Source: Winogradskyella sp.
GTDB taxonomy: Bacteria; Bacteroidota; Bacteroidia; Flavobacteriales; Flavobacteriaceae
Direction: 5' to 3'
Length of the DNA: 32,760 nucleotides
Assembly: GCF_028289625.1 (NCBI RefSeq)
Contig: NZ_JANQOM010000068.1
Location: 1-32,760, forward strand
Made by a program: the position numbers and the translations under genes. Shown here piece by piece: positions 22,439 through 31,076 of this stretch (its first letter is position 1; every line of letters starts with the position of its first letter). The notes under the pieces were generated by a model. That model did not search any database, was not told the DNA's origin, and worked only from the letters and a program-made list of their open reading frames with translations.

Positions 22439-23971
22439 TTATCTTGTTTGCTTTAAAGGTGTATTGAGCCAGTAATTTTTAGCTAGACCTAGTTCATTTA
22501 TATGCGCTTCAGACAGAGGCCTGTACTTGTTTATAAAGATAATGTTTTCGGTCTGCGCTTTAGTTTCAAACACCTCTTGCACAAAAAACTCACGGAATTG
22601 AAAACCAACAATTTTTGGTGACTCATAGAGTTTTCGGTTTGTAACATCATATATATTCTTAATCTTATAGGTAAACTGGGACATATCAGTATTCTCATCG
22701 ACACCAGGAAGTGACCAGTCCGCAATCCCTATCTTAGCCGTAATAGAATCTGTAAGTTCTACATTTTTTACCATCATTTTTTTTCTGTTGAACTTAAATT
22801 TAAAGTCCCTTTTATCTAAAGTGGTTGCATCAACCTCTCTATTGAATTTCACAAAAAAGGCTTGCTCGACTCTATCATATTCTATATTCAAAACATCGAA
22901 TCGATAAGCCTCATCTATAGTAAATTGGTTATTGAAGGTAATATAATTAAGATACATTAAGTCATTTTTCTTTTTGTACTCAATTTCTACCTCAAATAAT
23001 GGAGACGGTAATGTAATCTCATACACTTTGTAAGTAAATTTATGTATGGCATAATCTGATTGACCTATATATATCTTACCTGAGGCTTTGTGGCTAGCTT
23101 TGGTTAACGATTGCTTTGCTTTGAACGTTATTTCATAAAGGATGTCGTCATTGAGGTATACTTTTTTGATATCAGTAAATTCATGATTGTCTAAAAACTT
23201 TTTCTTAAATACATAAACAAAGGAAAAACCAAGTTGCTCAAAATTTCTAATTGGATCGTGAATATTCAAAATCCCTAATTCATTACCGCCTTGAGAAGAA
23301 AGATTTGTGTTATTAATAAACTTACGTTTGCCATCGTAAGGCCTTAGCAGATCGGAGTCCCTAAGAAACTCTGAATTCTCTTTATAGCTATACAATGCAT
23401 TTTGATTATACTCATCCATTATAACATCTGTTTGAAAACCTGCATCAAAAGTCTCGACAATAGCTTCATTTAGGTTATAGTATCTGTCATTTACAATTTG
23501 ATAATCGCGGTAATAACCTATTTTAGAAAATTTAGTAGTGGGATAATTATCAGGGATTTTATTTATGGCTTTTTTAACAATACTATAGGGTGAAATGTTA
23601 TAACGCTTTGTAGGCTTAGTAGACTTAATTACAATCTCCTCTAGCTCTTCGATTTTGGTCTTTATCTCAATAACATTTAATACCTCTAAACTAAGCGTCT
23701 CAAGTTCTATAATGACAGTCTCATAGCCAATGCTACTTATGAGAATCTTCTTCTTTTCGGCTTTGAATTTTGCTGGAACTCTAAAATCCCCATCTACATT
23801 TGCGATTGTACCTTTACCGGTATTCTCAATTTGTATGGTGGCATAAGGCACAGGGAATTTTGATTCGCTATCAATAACACGACAAATAATCTCTGATTCA
23901 GACTGTGCAATGCAAACTACATTCAAAGATGAGATTAAGACAAATAGTAAACACTTTAGCTTCAAATTCAT
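22439..23971 (-). CDS. Secreted protein with carboxypeptidase-regulatory-like domain (paralog 1)
   Basis: A 510-residue exported protein. The ATG at 23971 gives a clean signal peptide (MNLKLKCLLFVLISSLNVVC, then IAQS). An N-terminal carboxypeptidase-regulatory-like beta-sandwich (about 25-110: VIDSESKFPVPYATIQIEN, then GTIANVDGDFRVP and ISSIGYETVIIEL) is followed by a ~380-residue region typical of Bacteroidota secreted proteins, with KIGYYRDYQIVNDRYYNLNE, NLSSQGGNELGILNIHDPIR and a C-terminal VGFQFREFFVQEVFE. There is no TonB plug or barrel and no T9SS tail, so it is probably periplasmic or outer-membrane associated. The gene at 25324-26889 is a full-length paralog. It follows the VOC gene by 48 nt, likely in one transcript. 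No catalytic motif is seen. Confidence 0.85.
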   Translation of the reverse strand: MNLKLKCLLFVLISSLNVVCIAQSESEIICRVIDSESKFPVPYATIQIENTGKGTIANVDGDFRVPAKFKAEKKKILISSIGYETVIIELETLSLEVLNVIEIKTKIEELEEIVIKSTKPTKRYNISPYSIVKKAINKIPDNYPTTKFSKIGYYRDYQIVNDRYYNLNEAIVETFDAGFQTDVIMDEYNQNALYSYKENSEFLRDSDLLRPYDGKRKFINNTNLSSQGGNELGILNIHDPIRNFEQLGFSFVYVFKKKFLDNHEFTDIKKVYLNDDILYEITFKAKQSLTKASHKASGKIYIGQSDYAIHKFTYKVYEITLPSPLFEVEIEYKKKNDLMYLNYITFNNQFTIDEAYRFDVLNIEYDRVEQAFFVKFNREVDATTLDKRDFKFKFNRKKMMVKNVELTDSITAKIGIADWSLPGVDENTDMSQFTYKIKNIYDVTNRKLYESPKIVGFQFREFFVQEVFETKAQTENIIFINKYRPLSEAHINELGLAKNYWLNTPLKQTR

Positions 23972-24019
23972 TATTTGTAGGTTATTCCTTATATATACAA
24001 AAATAATTTGACATCTCAA

Positions 24020-24397
24020 CTAAATATCTCTATAAAACGTTAAACCATTACCATATAAATCATAGAAGGCAAACTCTTCTGTTCCCCATGCCGTTTTTCT
24101 TAAAGATGTCTGGTCATGAAACACACCCTTGGTTTTGTATTCTTCAAACAGTGGCAAAATATGCTCAACATATATTCTAAGCATTGGACGACCCAAACCG
24201 ACAGCCCACTCTTTCTCATCATGCCATTGTAAATGAATTTCAATCGCATCCCTAGACACACCTGCATATCCATTATCGCTAGTCGTATCTGTAAAGGCTA
24301 ACTCAAAGCCTAACTTATTGACATAAAATTCCACTGCTTTTGGTACGTTCTTAACAGGTAGCACCGGATGAATTTGTTTAAGGAACCCTAAACCCAT
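24020..24397 (-). CDS. VOC family protein (glyoxalase / bleomycin-resistance fold)
   Basis: A 125-residue cytoplasmic protein of the vicinal oxygen chelate superfamily. The two beta-alpha-beta-beta-beta modules are visible: IHPVLPVKNVPKAVEFYVNK with LGFELAF and EIHLQW, then LRIYVEHILPLFEEYKTKG and GTEEFAFYDLYGNGLTFYRD. The layout is closest to bleomycin-binding or glyoxalase-like members that sequester small molecules. The His of EIHLQW and the Asp of FYDLYGN may be metal or ligand contacts. The substrate is unknown. It is divergent from the M23 peptidase gene, with starts 45 nt apart, and lies upstream of a carboxypeptidase-regulatory-like protein gene. Confidence 0.88.
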   Translation of the reverse strand: MGLGFLKQIHPVLPVKNVPKAVEFYVNKLGFELAFTDTTSDNGYAGVSRDAIEIHLQWHDEKEWAVGLGRPMLRIYVEHILPLFEEYKTKGVFHDQTSLRKTAWGTEEFAFYDLYGNGLTFYRDI

Positions 24398-24441
24398 TTT
24401 TATTTAAATATTTATTTATAAATGTAATTAAAATTCATACT

Positions 24442-25260
24442 ATGATGCTTAACAAAAGGTTATTAATTGTACTAGTTATAAGTCTCTCTATCGGACTAAG
24501 CTTTGGACAAAGCCTCAAAACCCATAAGCATATAACCAAAGACTCTGTGTATTTAAATTATATCAACCCATTTTATGCGCCTTTAGAATTAACTCTTTCT
24601 CCTTTGGATTCTACAAAATCATTTGTAAAAGTCAACCCTTATGCTGTACTCAAGCATAGAGACACCTTAAAAAATGCTTTGGTTATTCCGTTAAACCGAG
24701 TAAAAGACACCTCAATTATAGATTCTAAGTTATATATAAATTTTAAAGGAAATTTTGGGAATCCGAACAGTATTGTAAATGAAACATATCGCTATACGCT
24801 ACCATATCCTAAAGGCAAGAAATATAAAATTATACAGACCTTTGGTGGAAAGTTCTCTCACAATAAACCACATTCTAGGTATGCTGTTGACTTCGGAATG
24901 AAAGTAGGTGATACAATTACAGCAGCAAGGGACGGAATCGTATTCTTTATAAAAGAAGATTCTAATGAATATTGTAAAACCAGGAAGTGTGTGGACAAAG
25001 GAAACAAAGTTTTAATACTTCATAAGGATGGTACAATGATGCATTATGTACACTTGGATTTTGAAGGCGCCATAGTCAATGTAGGTGATAAGGTAAAGGT
25101 TGGGCAACCCATTGCAATATCTGGTATGACAGGATTTACTACCACTCCGCATTTGCATTTGGTAATGTATAAATCTGGTGGTATCTCCATTCCTTTCTAT
25201 TTTAAAGGGCAAAAACGAAAGAAGCTTAAGCAAGGCAAATACTATAAAAGAAAAAATTGA
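24442..25260 (+). CDS. Secreted M23 family (LytM-type) metallopeptidase
   Basis: A 272-residue exported zinc peptidase likely to cut peptidoglycan cross-bridges or stem peptides. The signal peptide ends LSFGQ (residue 23). A ~100-residue beta-rich N-terminal part precedes the catalytic domain (about 128-255). His140 in KFSHNKPHSRYAVDFGM with Asp150 are the first zinc ligands (His144 is an alternative), HYVHLD (201-206) contributes an active-site His, and PHLHL (236-240) is the HxH motif. VGDTITAARDGIVFF and GDKVKVGQPIAISGMTGFTT are standard M23 landmarks. The basic C-terminal tail (about 257-272) could bind the negatively charged wall. ATG 24442 and 24445 are adjacent possible starts. It is convergent with the gene at 25324. 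Confidence 0.93.
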   Translation: MMLNKRLLIVLVISLSIGLSFGQSLKTHKHITKDSVYLNYINPFYAPLELTLSPLDSTKSFVKVNPYAVLKHRDTLKNALVIPLNRVKDTSIIDSKLYINFKGNFGNPNSIVNETYRYTLPYPKGKKYKIIQTFGGKFSHNKPHSRYAVDFGMKVGDTITAARDGIVFFIKEDSNEYCKTRKCVDKGNKVLILHKDGTMMHYVHLDFEGAIVNVGDKVKVGQPIAISGMTGFTTTPHLHLVMYKSGGISIPFYFKGQKRKKLKQGKYYKRKN

Positions 25261-25265
25261 ATTGT

Positions 25266-25284
25266 AAAAAAGGTTTAAAAACCT
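25266..25284 (-). terminator. Terminator of the ppk2-M28-DinB operon
   Basis: On the minus strand AGGTT pairs with AACCT around TTTA, and the stem is followed by a T-run (complement of A at 25266-25271). It lies 40 nt after the stop at 25324. On the plus strand it lacks a T-run, so it serves mainly the minus-strand operon. Confidence 0.6.
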
Positions 25285-25323
25285 ATTATGATAATTAAAT
25301 TTAGTTGTACAAAACTTAATATG

Positions 25324-26889
25324 TTAATTGTTCTTTTTTCTCATACGCCTTTGCATTAGAGGAGAGTTTATAATATAGACATCCATTTCACTATTTTCAT
25401 TAATAGGTGCCGACATTAAGGTTTGATTTTTTGGAATATATTGTAACCCATCCTCTAAACTTTTCCCAGGGATAACTTCTTGGACAAAAAACTCCCTAAA
25501 CTGATATCCAATTTTCTTTTGAGGTTCGTAAATCATTCGACCGTCAATATCACTAATATTTTTGATGGTAAATTTAACACCTGTCATTTCCTCAGAAGTA
25601 ATTTCCATAAGGCTTTCATCAAACTCAGCGACTTGTAAACTGATTCGTTTTGGATTTACGACCTCTAACTTTTTTATAACTACACGTTTCCCATTATATC
25701 TAATTTTGAAATCTCGTCTTTGCACCGTTTTTACATCCAAATCCGTATCAAAATCAATATAAAATCTATTTTGGGGTTTGTTATAAATAACTTTAGATTC
25801 TTTAAAAACCTCACCTTCTGTGATTACAAATCGGTTGTTAAACGTAATGTAATTTAAATACATCTCACCATCTTGTCTTCGATATTCGGTTTCAATATTG
25901 AATAAAGGGTTAAATAGGTTAGAATCGTAGACCGTGTATGTAAAATTATGTATAGAGAAATCCTGTAGCGAGATTGTTATAACCCCATTTACTTTATGTG
26001 TCTGACCTATCTTACTTTTTTTACTTTCTAAAATAATATTAATGACTGGTTCATCGTCAATGAAGCGAACATCTCCCTTCATAAAATTATGATTGTATAA
26101 AAATTCTCTTTTAATTTTATATACAAAAGAAAACGAACTGATATCGTGATTTCTGATGGCGTCATGCACATTTAAAAGCGTTAGTTCATTACCACCGTAA
26201 GGCAATATCTTGGCATTTTGTATATACTTTGTAGAATCGTTGTAAGCCTTGGTATAGTATTCGTTAATATCAAAATTTCTGTTTGTCTTAAAGGAGTAAA
26301 AAACGGATTGATTTATTGAATCTTGGACCTTTTTTGAATTAATCCCTCCATCATATTGTTCTAATATCCCTTCATTTAAGTTATAATAGTTACCATCGAT
26401 AATTTGATAATCTCTATAATAACCAATATAAGAATGTGGTTTATAATCTAAATTAACAGGAATCGCATATACTGCTCTCCTCACAATATCACTGGCAAGT
26501 AGCTGCTTATTTTTCTTTACTTCATCAAGGGAAAACCTAGGTTTTTTAGAATTTAAGATAACAGCATCTAAGGCTTCTGTCTGAGGCATCATCTTAAGTA
26601 TATTTAATTCATCGGCAAGCAACTTTTTGGGATCTATTTTTAATACTTTGTACCCAATAGATGTAATCACCAAAAAAGATAAGCCTTTAGCTGTTTTGAT
26701 AGGCAATCTAAATTGGCCGTTGTAATCCGCAATTAACCCTCTGTTTGTGCCATCAAATCTAATAGTTGCAAAAGAAATTGGCTCTGTGGTTATACTATCC
26801 TGAAGCTCAATTTTAAGTTCCAATTGGCCAAATAGATATTGAGAAAACCCAAAAACCAATACAACTAATATAGAGTTTTTAATTATCAC
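25324..26889 (-). CDS. Secreted protein with carboxypeptidase-regulatory-like domain (paralog 2)
   Basis: A 521-residue exported protein, paralogous along its length to the product of 22439-23971. The signal peptide ends QYLFGQ. A carboxypeptidase-regulatory-like domain follows (about 23-110: ITTEPISFATIRFDGTNRG, ADYNGQFRLP, ITSIGYKVLKI). The shared ~390-residue region has SYIGYYRDYQIIDGNYYNLN, ILPYGGNELTLLNVHDAIR, EMYLNYITFNNRFVI and IGYQFREFFVQEVIP. The basic end (RRMRKKNN) is not a T9SS signal. The gene lies 2 nt after the DinB-like gene and closes the four-gene operon. Function is unknown; its coupling to secreted peptidases suggests an envelope or nutrient-processing role, which is only an inference. 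Confidence 0.85.
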   Translation of the reverse strand: MIIKNSILVVLVFGFSQYLFGQLELKIELQDSITTEPISFATIRFDGTNRGLIADYNGQFRLPIKTAKGLSFLVITSIGYKVLKIDPKKLLADELNILKMMPQTEALDAVILNSKKPRFSLDEVKKNKQLLASDIVRRAVYAIPVNLDYKPHSYIGYYRDYQIIDGNYYNLNEGILEQYDGGINSKKVQDSINQSVFYSFKTNRNFDINEYYTKAYNDSTKYIQNAKILPYGGNELTLLNVHDAIRNHDISSFSFVYKIKREFLYNHNFMKGDVRFIDDEPVINIILESKKSKIGQTHKVNGVITISLQDFSIHNFTYTVYDSNLFNPLFNIETEYRRQDGEMYLNYITFNNRFVITEGEVFKESKVIYNKPQNRFYIDFDTDLDVKTVQRRDFKIRYNGKRVVIKKLEVVNPKRISLQVAEFDESLMEITSEEMTGVKFTIKNISDIDGRMIYEPQKKIGYQFREFFVQEVIPGKSLEDGLQYIPKNQTLMSAPINENSEMDVYIINSPLMQRRMRKKNN

Positions 26890-26891
26890 AC

Positions 26892-27455
26892 TTAACTCTT
26901 AACCTTTCCTGTAAACTGATTGACATTTGGATTTATTGGATTCCCTGTAGTGCGTCTATATATTACAATTTGACCACAATGCCATATAGCATCAGCAATA
27001 GGACCATTTATTTGATTCCAGAATGGGATTTCTTGATCACCAAAAATGATTTTATATTGTGAAATATCGTCGCTATCTCTTAAAATATCTGCTGCAGTTT
27101 TCAGATTATTTAAGATTTTAGCTCTCAATTCTATATAAGACAAATCCTCATTTGCCCTAGAGTTAGACTGCTTTAGAGTTGAATTGACAATGATTTTAGA
27201 CAAATCATAGATGTGCTTAATGGTTTCTTCTGTGGAACGACCTTCTTCATTAGCCTTGTAAGCTAAATCCTTTGGCGTTAAACTATCTGTAGCCCAATAA
27301 AACCTAAAACCCAAAGCATCTACCATTCGTGCTGCCATAGTTCCTGCCGTAAACTCTTCTGGATAGTCCGGTACTTCGTAATAGGGTAGTTCGTTTTCTT
27401 GTCCGAAACTGAAAGCCACAAACAAATTTAATAATACAAACAGTGTTCTTCTCAT
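26892..27455 (-). CDS. Secreted DinB-like protein
   Basis: A 187-residue protein with the four-helix DinB/YfiT fold. The ATG at 27455 is chosen because it gives a signal peptide (MRRTLFVLLNLFVAFSFGQ) and leaves a 10-nt gap to the upstream gene; the longer frame to 27488 would overlap it. Likely metal ligands are the His of EETIKHIYDLS and the His of ADAIWHCGQIVIYRR, both in family positions, with TAGTMAARMVDALGFRFYWA forming the first helix. Most DinB-like proteins are cytoplasmic thiol-linked enzymes, and an exported one is less usual. The substrate is unknown. It sits between an M28 peptidase gene and a carboxypeptidase-regulatory-like protein gene. Confidence 0.8.
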   Translation of the reverse strand: MRRTLFVLLNLFVAFSFGQENELPYYEVPDYPEEFTAGTMAARMVDALGFRFYWATDSLTPKDLAYKANEEGRSTEETIKHIYDLSKIIVNSTLKQSNSRANEDLSYIELRAKILNNLKTAADILRDSDDISQYKIIFGDQEIPFWNQINGPIADAIWHCGQIVIYRRTTGNPINPNVNQFTGKVKS

Positions 27456-27465
27456 TGAATTTAAG

Positions 27466-28887
27466 TTAATCCTTGATTTCCTTTTCATCTGTAATAGTCT
27501 CTATGCCATACTTATCTATTAAAAATACTAATGAAGTCATAGTTGCAGCCCCTAATTCGAGCTCACGTTTATTGACATATTCAAAAGTATCATTAGCAGC
27601 ATGGTGATGATCAAAATACCTTTGTGAATCTGGTCGTAAACCTGCTAATACAATGTCATCATTTTTTAAAGGACCTATATCAGCACCACTGCCACCTTTT
27701 TCAAAATAATGAATGAGATAAGGTTTAAATAGAGGTTCCCAAGCTTCAATTTTTGAAAACATTAAATCACTGCAATGAAAACTAAACCCTCTTGGTGTAA
27801 AACCACCTGCATCACTTTCTAAAGCAAAAACATGTCTCTCCCCTTTTTCCTTAGCTACTTCAGCATACTTCCGTCCACCACGTAAGCCATTTTCTTCATT
27901 CATAAACAATACCACTCTAATGCTTCGTTTAGGTCTGATACCACTTTCTTTTAAAAGGCGTAAAACGTCCATAGACTGAACCACTCCTGCACCATCATCG
28001 TGTGCACCATCACCTAAATCCCAAGAATCCAAATGGCCTCCAACAACAATATATTCATTAGGAAACGTATTACCTGTAATTTCTCCAATAACATTATAAG
28101 ACAATACATCGTCAAATTGTTGGCAACTCATTTTAAGATAAAACTCCAAGTCTTTATCTATTTTTAAGGCCTCACTTAGTTTCACAGCATCATTGGTACT
28201 AATTGCTGCCGAAGGAATACGTTCCTCCAAAGGCAATTCACCATAACTCATGCTGCCTGTATGTGGATAATCATCCTGCCGAGAACTCAAAGAGCGAACT
28301 ATTGTGCCAACCGCTCCATATTTAGCCGCCACTGACGCTCCTTTGTAGCGTTCGGCAGCGCAACCACCATATGCTTGAAATGTATTGACAAGTTCTTGTG
28401 CCCAAGATCTATTTATAAATACTATTTTACCTTTTATGTTTTCTTCTCCTAAATTTACGAGTTCTTTATAGGTTTTTACTTCTATTACCTTGGCTTTTAA
28501 CCCGCCTTCAGGTGTCGCTATGGAACCTCCTAAAGCACATATATTCACTTTATTGAGTTCACCCTTGGTTTCAAAATAGCCCATCTCCTTTTCCCCTCTG
28601 ACCCATTTAGGAACCATAACTGGTTGCAACCATACTTTGTCTAATCCGAGCTTTTCAAGTTCCCGTTTAGTGTACTGTACAGCAAGCTCTGCATTAGTAG
28701 AGCCCGATAAACGACCTCCAATGGTATTCGTTAGATAATCTAACCACCGATAGCTCATCCCATTTGTCAAAGAAGTTTCGTAGATAGTTTTTAAAGTAGC
28801 TGCATCGGACTGCGCTTTCAAATTCATTGAAAGCATAAGACCGAAAACTAATACAATTCTTAAAACTGAATTAAGTGCTCTATTCAT
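27466..28887 (-). CDS. Secreted M28 family metallopeptidase (carboxypeptidase Q-like)
   Basis: A 473-residue exported di-zinc aminopeptidase/carboxypeptidase. The signal peptide ends MNLKAQ (residue 26). A protease-associated-type insert (about 125-255) interrupts the catalytic fold. Zinc and catalytic residues: His285 and Asp287 in GGHLDSWD, Asp297/298 in GAHDDGAG, Glu331-Glu332 in MNEENGLRGG, Asp359 in ALESDAGG, and the His cluster 427-429 in FDHHHAANDTFE. All family ligands are present, so it should be active on peptides in the periplasm or medium. It overlaps the ppk2 gene by 8 nt and precedes the DinB-like gene by 10 nt, so translation is likely coupled. Confidence 0.94.
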   Translation of the reverse strand: MNRALNSVLRIVLVFGLMLSMNLKAQSDAATLKTIYETSLTNGMSYRWLDYLTNTIGGRLSGSTNAELAVQYTKRELEKLGLDKVWLQPVMVPKWVRGEKEMGYFETKGELNKVNICALGGSIATPEGGLKAKVIEVKTYKELVNLGEENIKGKIVFINRSWAQELVNTFQAYGGCAAERYKGASVAAKYGAVGTIVRSLSSRQDDYPHTGSMSYGELPLEERIPSAAISTNDAVKLSEALKIDKDLEFYLKMSCQQFDDVLSYNVIGEITGNTFPNEYIVVGGHLDSWDLGDGAHDDGAGVVQSMDVLRLLKESGIRPKRSIRVVLFMNEENGLRGGRKYAEVAKEKGERHVFALESDAGGFTPRGFSFHCSDLMFSKIEAWEPLFKPYLIHYFEKGGSGADIGPLKNDDIVLAGLRPDSQRYFDHHHAANDTFEYVNKRELELGAATMTSLVFLIDKYGIETITDEKEIKD

Positions 28888-29758
28888 TTTCCAATTGTTG
28901 TTTATATACGTCTATATTGGCTTTTTCCTTTGCCGGAAGTTCTGGTTCTTTAATGTCCTTATAGGTTTTTAAAGTATCATATAAAATTCTTGCCACAATA
29001 TATCTGGCGGTTGGTTTATCATCTGCTGGAATATTAAACCAAGGTGCATGAGGTTTTGAGCTTCTATTTAAAACGTCTTCGTAACATGCCTGATATTTAT
29101 CCCAAAGCTTACGTTCCTTGAGATCATCGGCAGAGAACTTCCAATTCTTATCTGGTCTATTAAGGCGCCTTAACAATCTGTATTTTTGTTCGCCTTTAGA
29201 AAGATTTAAAAAGAACTTGAAAATGATAGTCCCGTTTTCCGCAATATGCTTTTCGAAGGCATTTATTTCCCTAAACCGCTTATCCCAAAAGGTATCATTG
29301 ACATCATCAACAGATGTAATGTCTGGCATATTTTCATACATCAAATAGTTTGGGTGTACTCGAGTTACCAAGACATTTTCGTAATGCGTTCTATTGAAAA
29401 TACCGAATTTTCCCCTAGCTGGTAAGGCTATGTAATGTCTCCATAAGTAATCGTGTTTTAGTTCGAGTGCAGTTGGTTTTTTAAAACTGTGTGCCACGAT
29501 ACCTCTGACATTGAATTCTTTAAATACCTCTCGAATCAAACTATCCTTACCGGCTGTATCCATACCTTGAATACAAAACAAAACAGAATATTTGCCGTGC
29601 GCATACATGGTATTTTGAATCTCTGCCAGAGCTTCACTAACCTCCCTTAAGGCCTCCTTCAATTCTTTTTTATCAGCTTTTAAATCTAATTGTGTGGGTA
29701 AATCTTTGATGTTAATTTTGGACGTGATTCTAAAATCGTCAATGGAAATATCTTTCAT
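28880..29758 (-). CDS. ppk2: Polyphosphate kinase 2 family protein (class III-like)
   Basis: A 292-residue cytoplasmic PPK2 enzyme that transfers phosphate between polyphosphate and AMP/ADP. Walker A is GMDTAGKDS (65-73), the lid region includes HSFKKPTALELKHDYLWR (90-107), and the Walker B-like motif is GIFNRTHYENVLVTRVHP (119-136). The FNRxHYExVLVxRVH form is that of class III enzymes, which can phosphorylate both AMP and ADP; the class assignment is from motif memory. The length is normal. It is the first gene of a four-gene operon with secreted hydrolases, an unusual mix of cytoplasmic energy metabolism with exported proteins. The 152-nt upstream gap has only a weak TATATTTA -7 candidate. 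Confidence 0.93.
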   Translation of the reverse strand: MKDISIDDFRITSKINIKDLPTQLDLKADKKELKEALREVSEALAEIQNTMYAHGKYSVLFCIQGMDTAGKDSLIREVFKEFNVRGIVAHSFKKPTALELKHDYLWRHYIALPARGKFGIFNRTHYENVLVTRVHPNYLMYENMPDITSVDDVNDTFWDKRFREINAFEKHIAENGTIIFKFFLNLSKGEQKYRLLRRLNRPDKNWKFSADDLKERKLWDKYQACYEDVLNRSSKPHAPWFNIPADDKPTARYIVARILYDTLKTYKDIKEPELPAKEKANIDVYKQQLENE

Positions 29759-29910
29759 ACTTTTATTATATCCCTAAATATAATGAACATTTATGTATTC
29801 CTCTACGAAGATGACAGTTGCTATATTGATATTCAGTAAGGGTTAAGGGTAAACAACAATCCAGATATTCAAACAGGAATCAGTCTATCTTTTAACTCAT
29901 AAGTATACTT

Positions 29911-31074
29911 TTATTTTGAAGCAAAGGCATTGACATCGGCTTCACTTACCTCTTTTCCACCTAAAATGATTAGACGCTCAACTACATTCCTAAGCTCGCG
30001 TATGTTGCCTGTCCAATCATAATTTTGAAGTAATTTAATAGCCTTAGCTGAAAATGTTTTTGGGGTATTTCCTTGCTCTTGAGAAATTTTACTTGCAAAA
30101 TAATTCACTAATAACGGAATGTCTTCCCTTCTATCGTTTAGAGGAGGCACTTCGATAAGAATTACGGCTAGTCTGTGATACAAGTCTTCTCTAAAATTAC
30201 CCTCTTCAATTTCCTTCTTTAAGTCTTTGTTCGTTGCCGCTATAACCCTAACATTTACTTTAATATCCTTATCACTACCCACACGTTGAATACGGCTTTC
30301 TTGCAAAGCCCTAAGAACTTTTGCTTGTGCCGATAGACTCATATCGCCTATTTCATCCAAGAAAATAGTACCTCCACTTGCTGCCTCAAATTTACCTGCT
30401 CTATCTTTATTGGCAGAAGTAAATGCCCCTTTAACGTGACCAAATAATTCACTTTCTATGAGTTCACTTGGTATTGCTGCACAATTCACTTCTACCATTG
30501 GTCCTTTGGAGCGATCGCTTTTTTGGTGTAACCAATGTGCAACTAATTCCTTACCTGTACCATTTGGTCCGGTTATTAAAACACGAGCATCCGTTGGAGC
30601 CACTTTATCAATCATATCCTTAATGCGTGCTATAGCAGCACTCTCACCAATCATTTCATAGTTTTTGCTTACTTTCTTTTTAAGCATTTTATTCTCTACA
30701 ACCAGCTCCTTTCTATCTAAAGCGATACGCACGGTATTTAATAAGCGATTCAAATCTGGTGGTTTGGATATATAGTCAAACGCTCCCAAACGCATAGTAT
30801 TTACTGCCGTATCTAAATCCCCATGGCCAGAAATCATAACCATAGGTATTTCTGGCTTTAGTTTTTTTGCGGCTTCTAGCACTTCTACACCATCCATTTT
30901 TGGCATCTTAATATCGCACAGTACCAAATCAAAATCATCTTTTTTGATTTTATCAATTCCTACTAAACCATCCTCAGCTTCTTCTACCTGATACGTATCA
31001 TTTTCTTCAGATAGTATTTTTACTAATACTCTGCGGATTGCAGCTTCATCTTCAATTATTAATATTTTCGACAT
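29911..31074 (-). CDS. Sigma-54 activator response regulator lacking an HTH domain
   Basis: A 387-residue NtrC-like protein. The receiver domain (1-120) has the phosphoacceptor Asp54 in LCDIKMPKMDG and Lys104 in YISKPPD. The AAA+ domain (about 141-375) has Walker A GPNGTGKE (169-176), the sigma-54 contact loop as GAFTSA (216-221; consensus GAFTGA), Walker B TIFLDEIGD, the arginine-finger region REDLYHRL and WTGNIRELRNVVER (354-368). It ends at ~387 without the Fis-type helix-turn-helix that would bind DNA. Typical members have ~440-460 residues. It may activate from solution, bind DNA through a partner, or be controlled mainly by phosphorylation. No histidine kinase gene is adjacent. It is the last gene of a unit with DUF6268 and MscS genes, spaced by 2 nt each. 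Confidence 0.92.
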   Translation of the reverse strand: MSKILIIEDEAAIRRVLVKILSEENDTYQVEEAEDGLVGIDKIKKDDFDLVLCDIKMPKMDGVEVLEAAKKLKPEIPMVMISGHGDLDTAVNTMRLGAFDYISKPPDLNRLLNTVRIALDRKELVVENKMLKKKVSKNYEMIGESAAIARIKDMIDKVAPTDARVLITGPNGTGKELVAHWLHQKSDRSKGPMVEVNCAAIPSELIESELFGHVKGAFTSANKDRAGKFEAASGGTIFLDEIGDMSLSAQAKVLRALQESRIQRVGSDKDIKVNVRVIAATNKDLKKEIEEGNFREDLYHRLAVILIEVPPLNDRREDIPLLVNYFASKISQEQGNTPKTFSAKAIKLLQNYDWTGNIRELRNVVERLIILGGKEVSEADVNAFASK

Positions 31075-31076
31075 GT

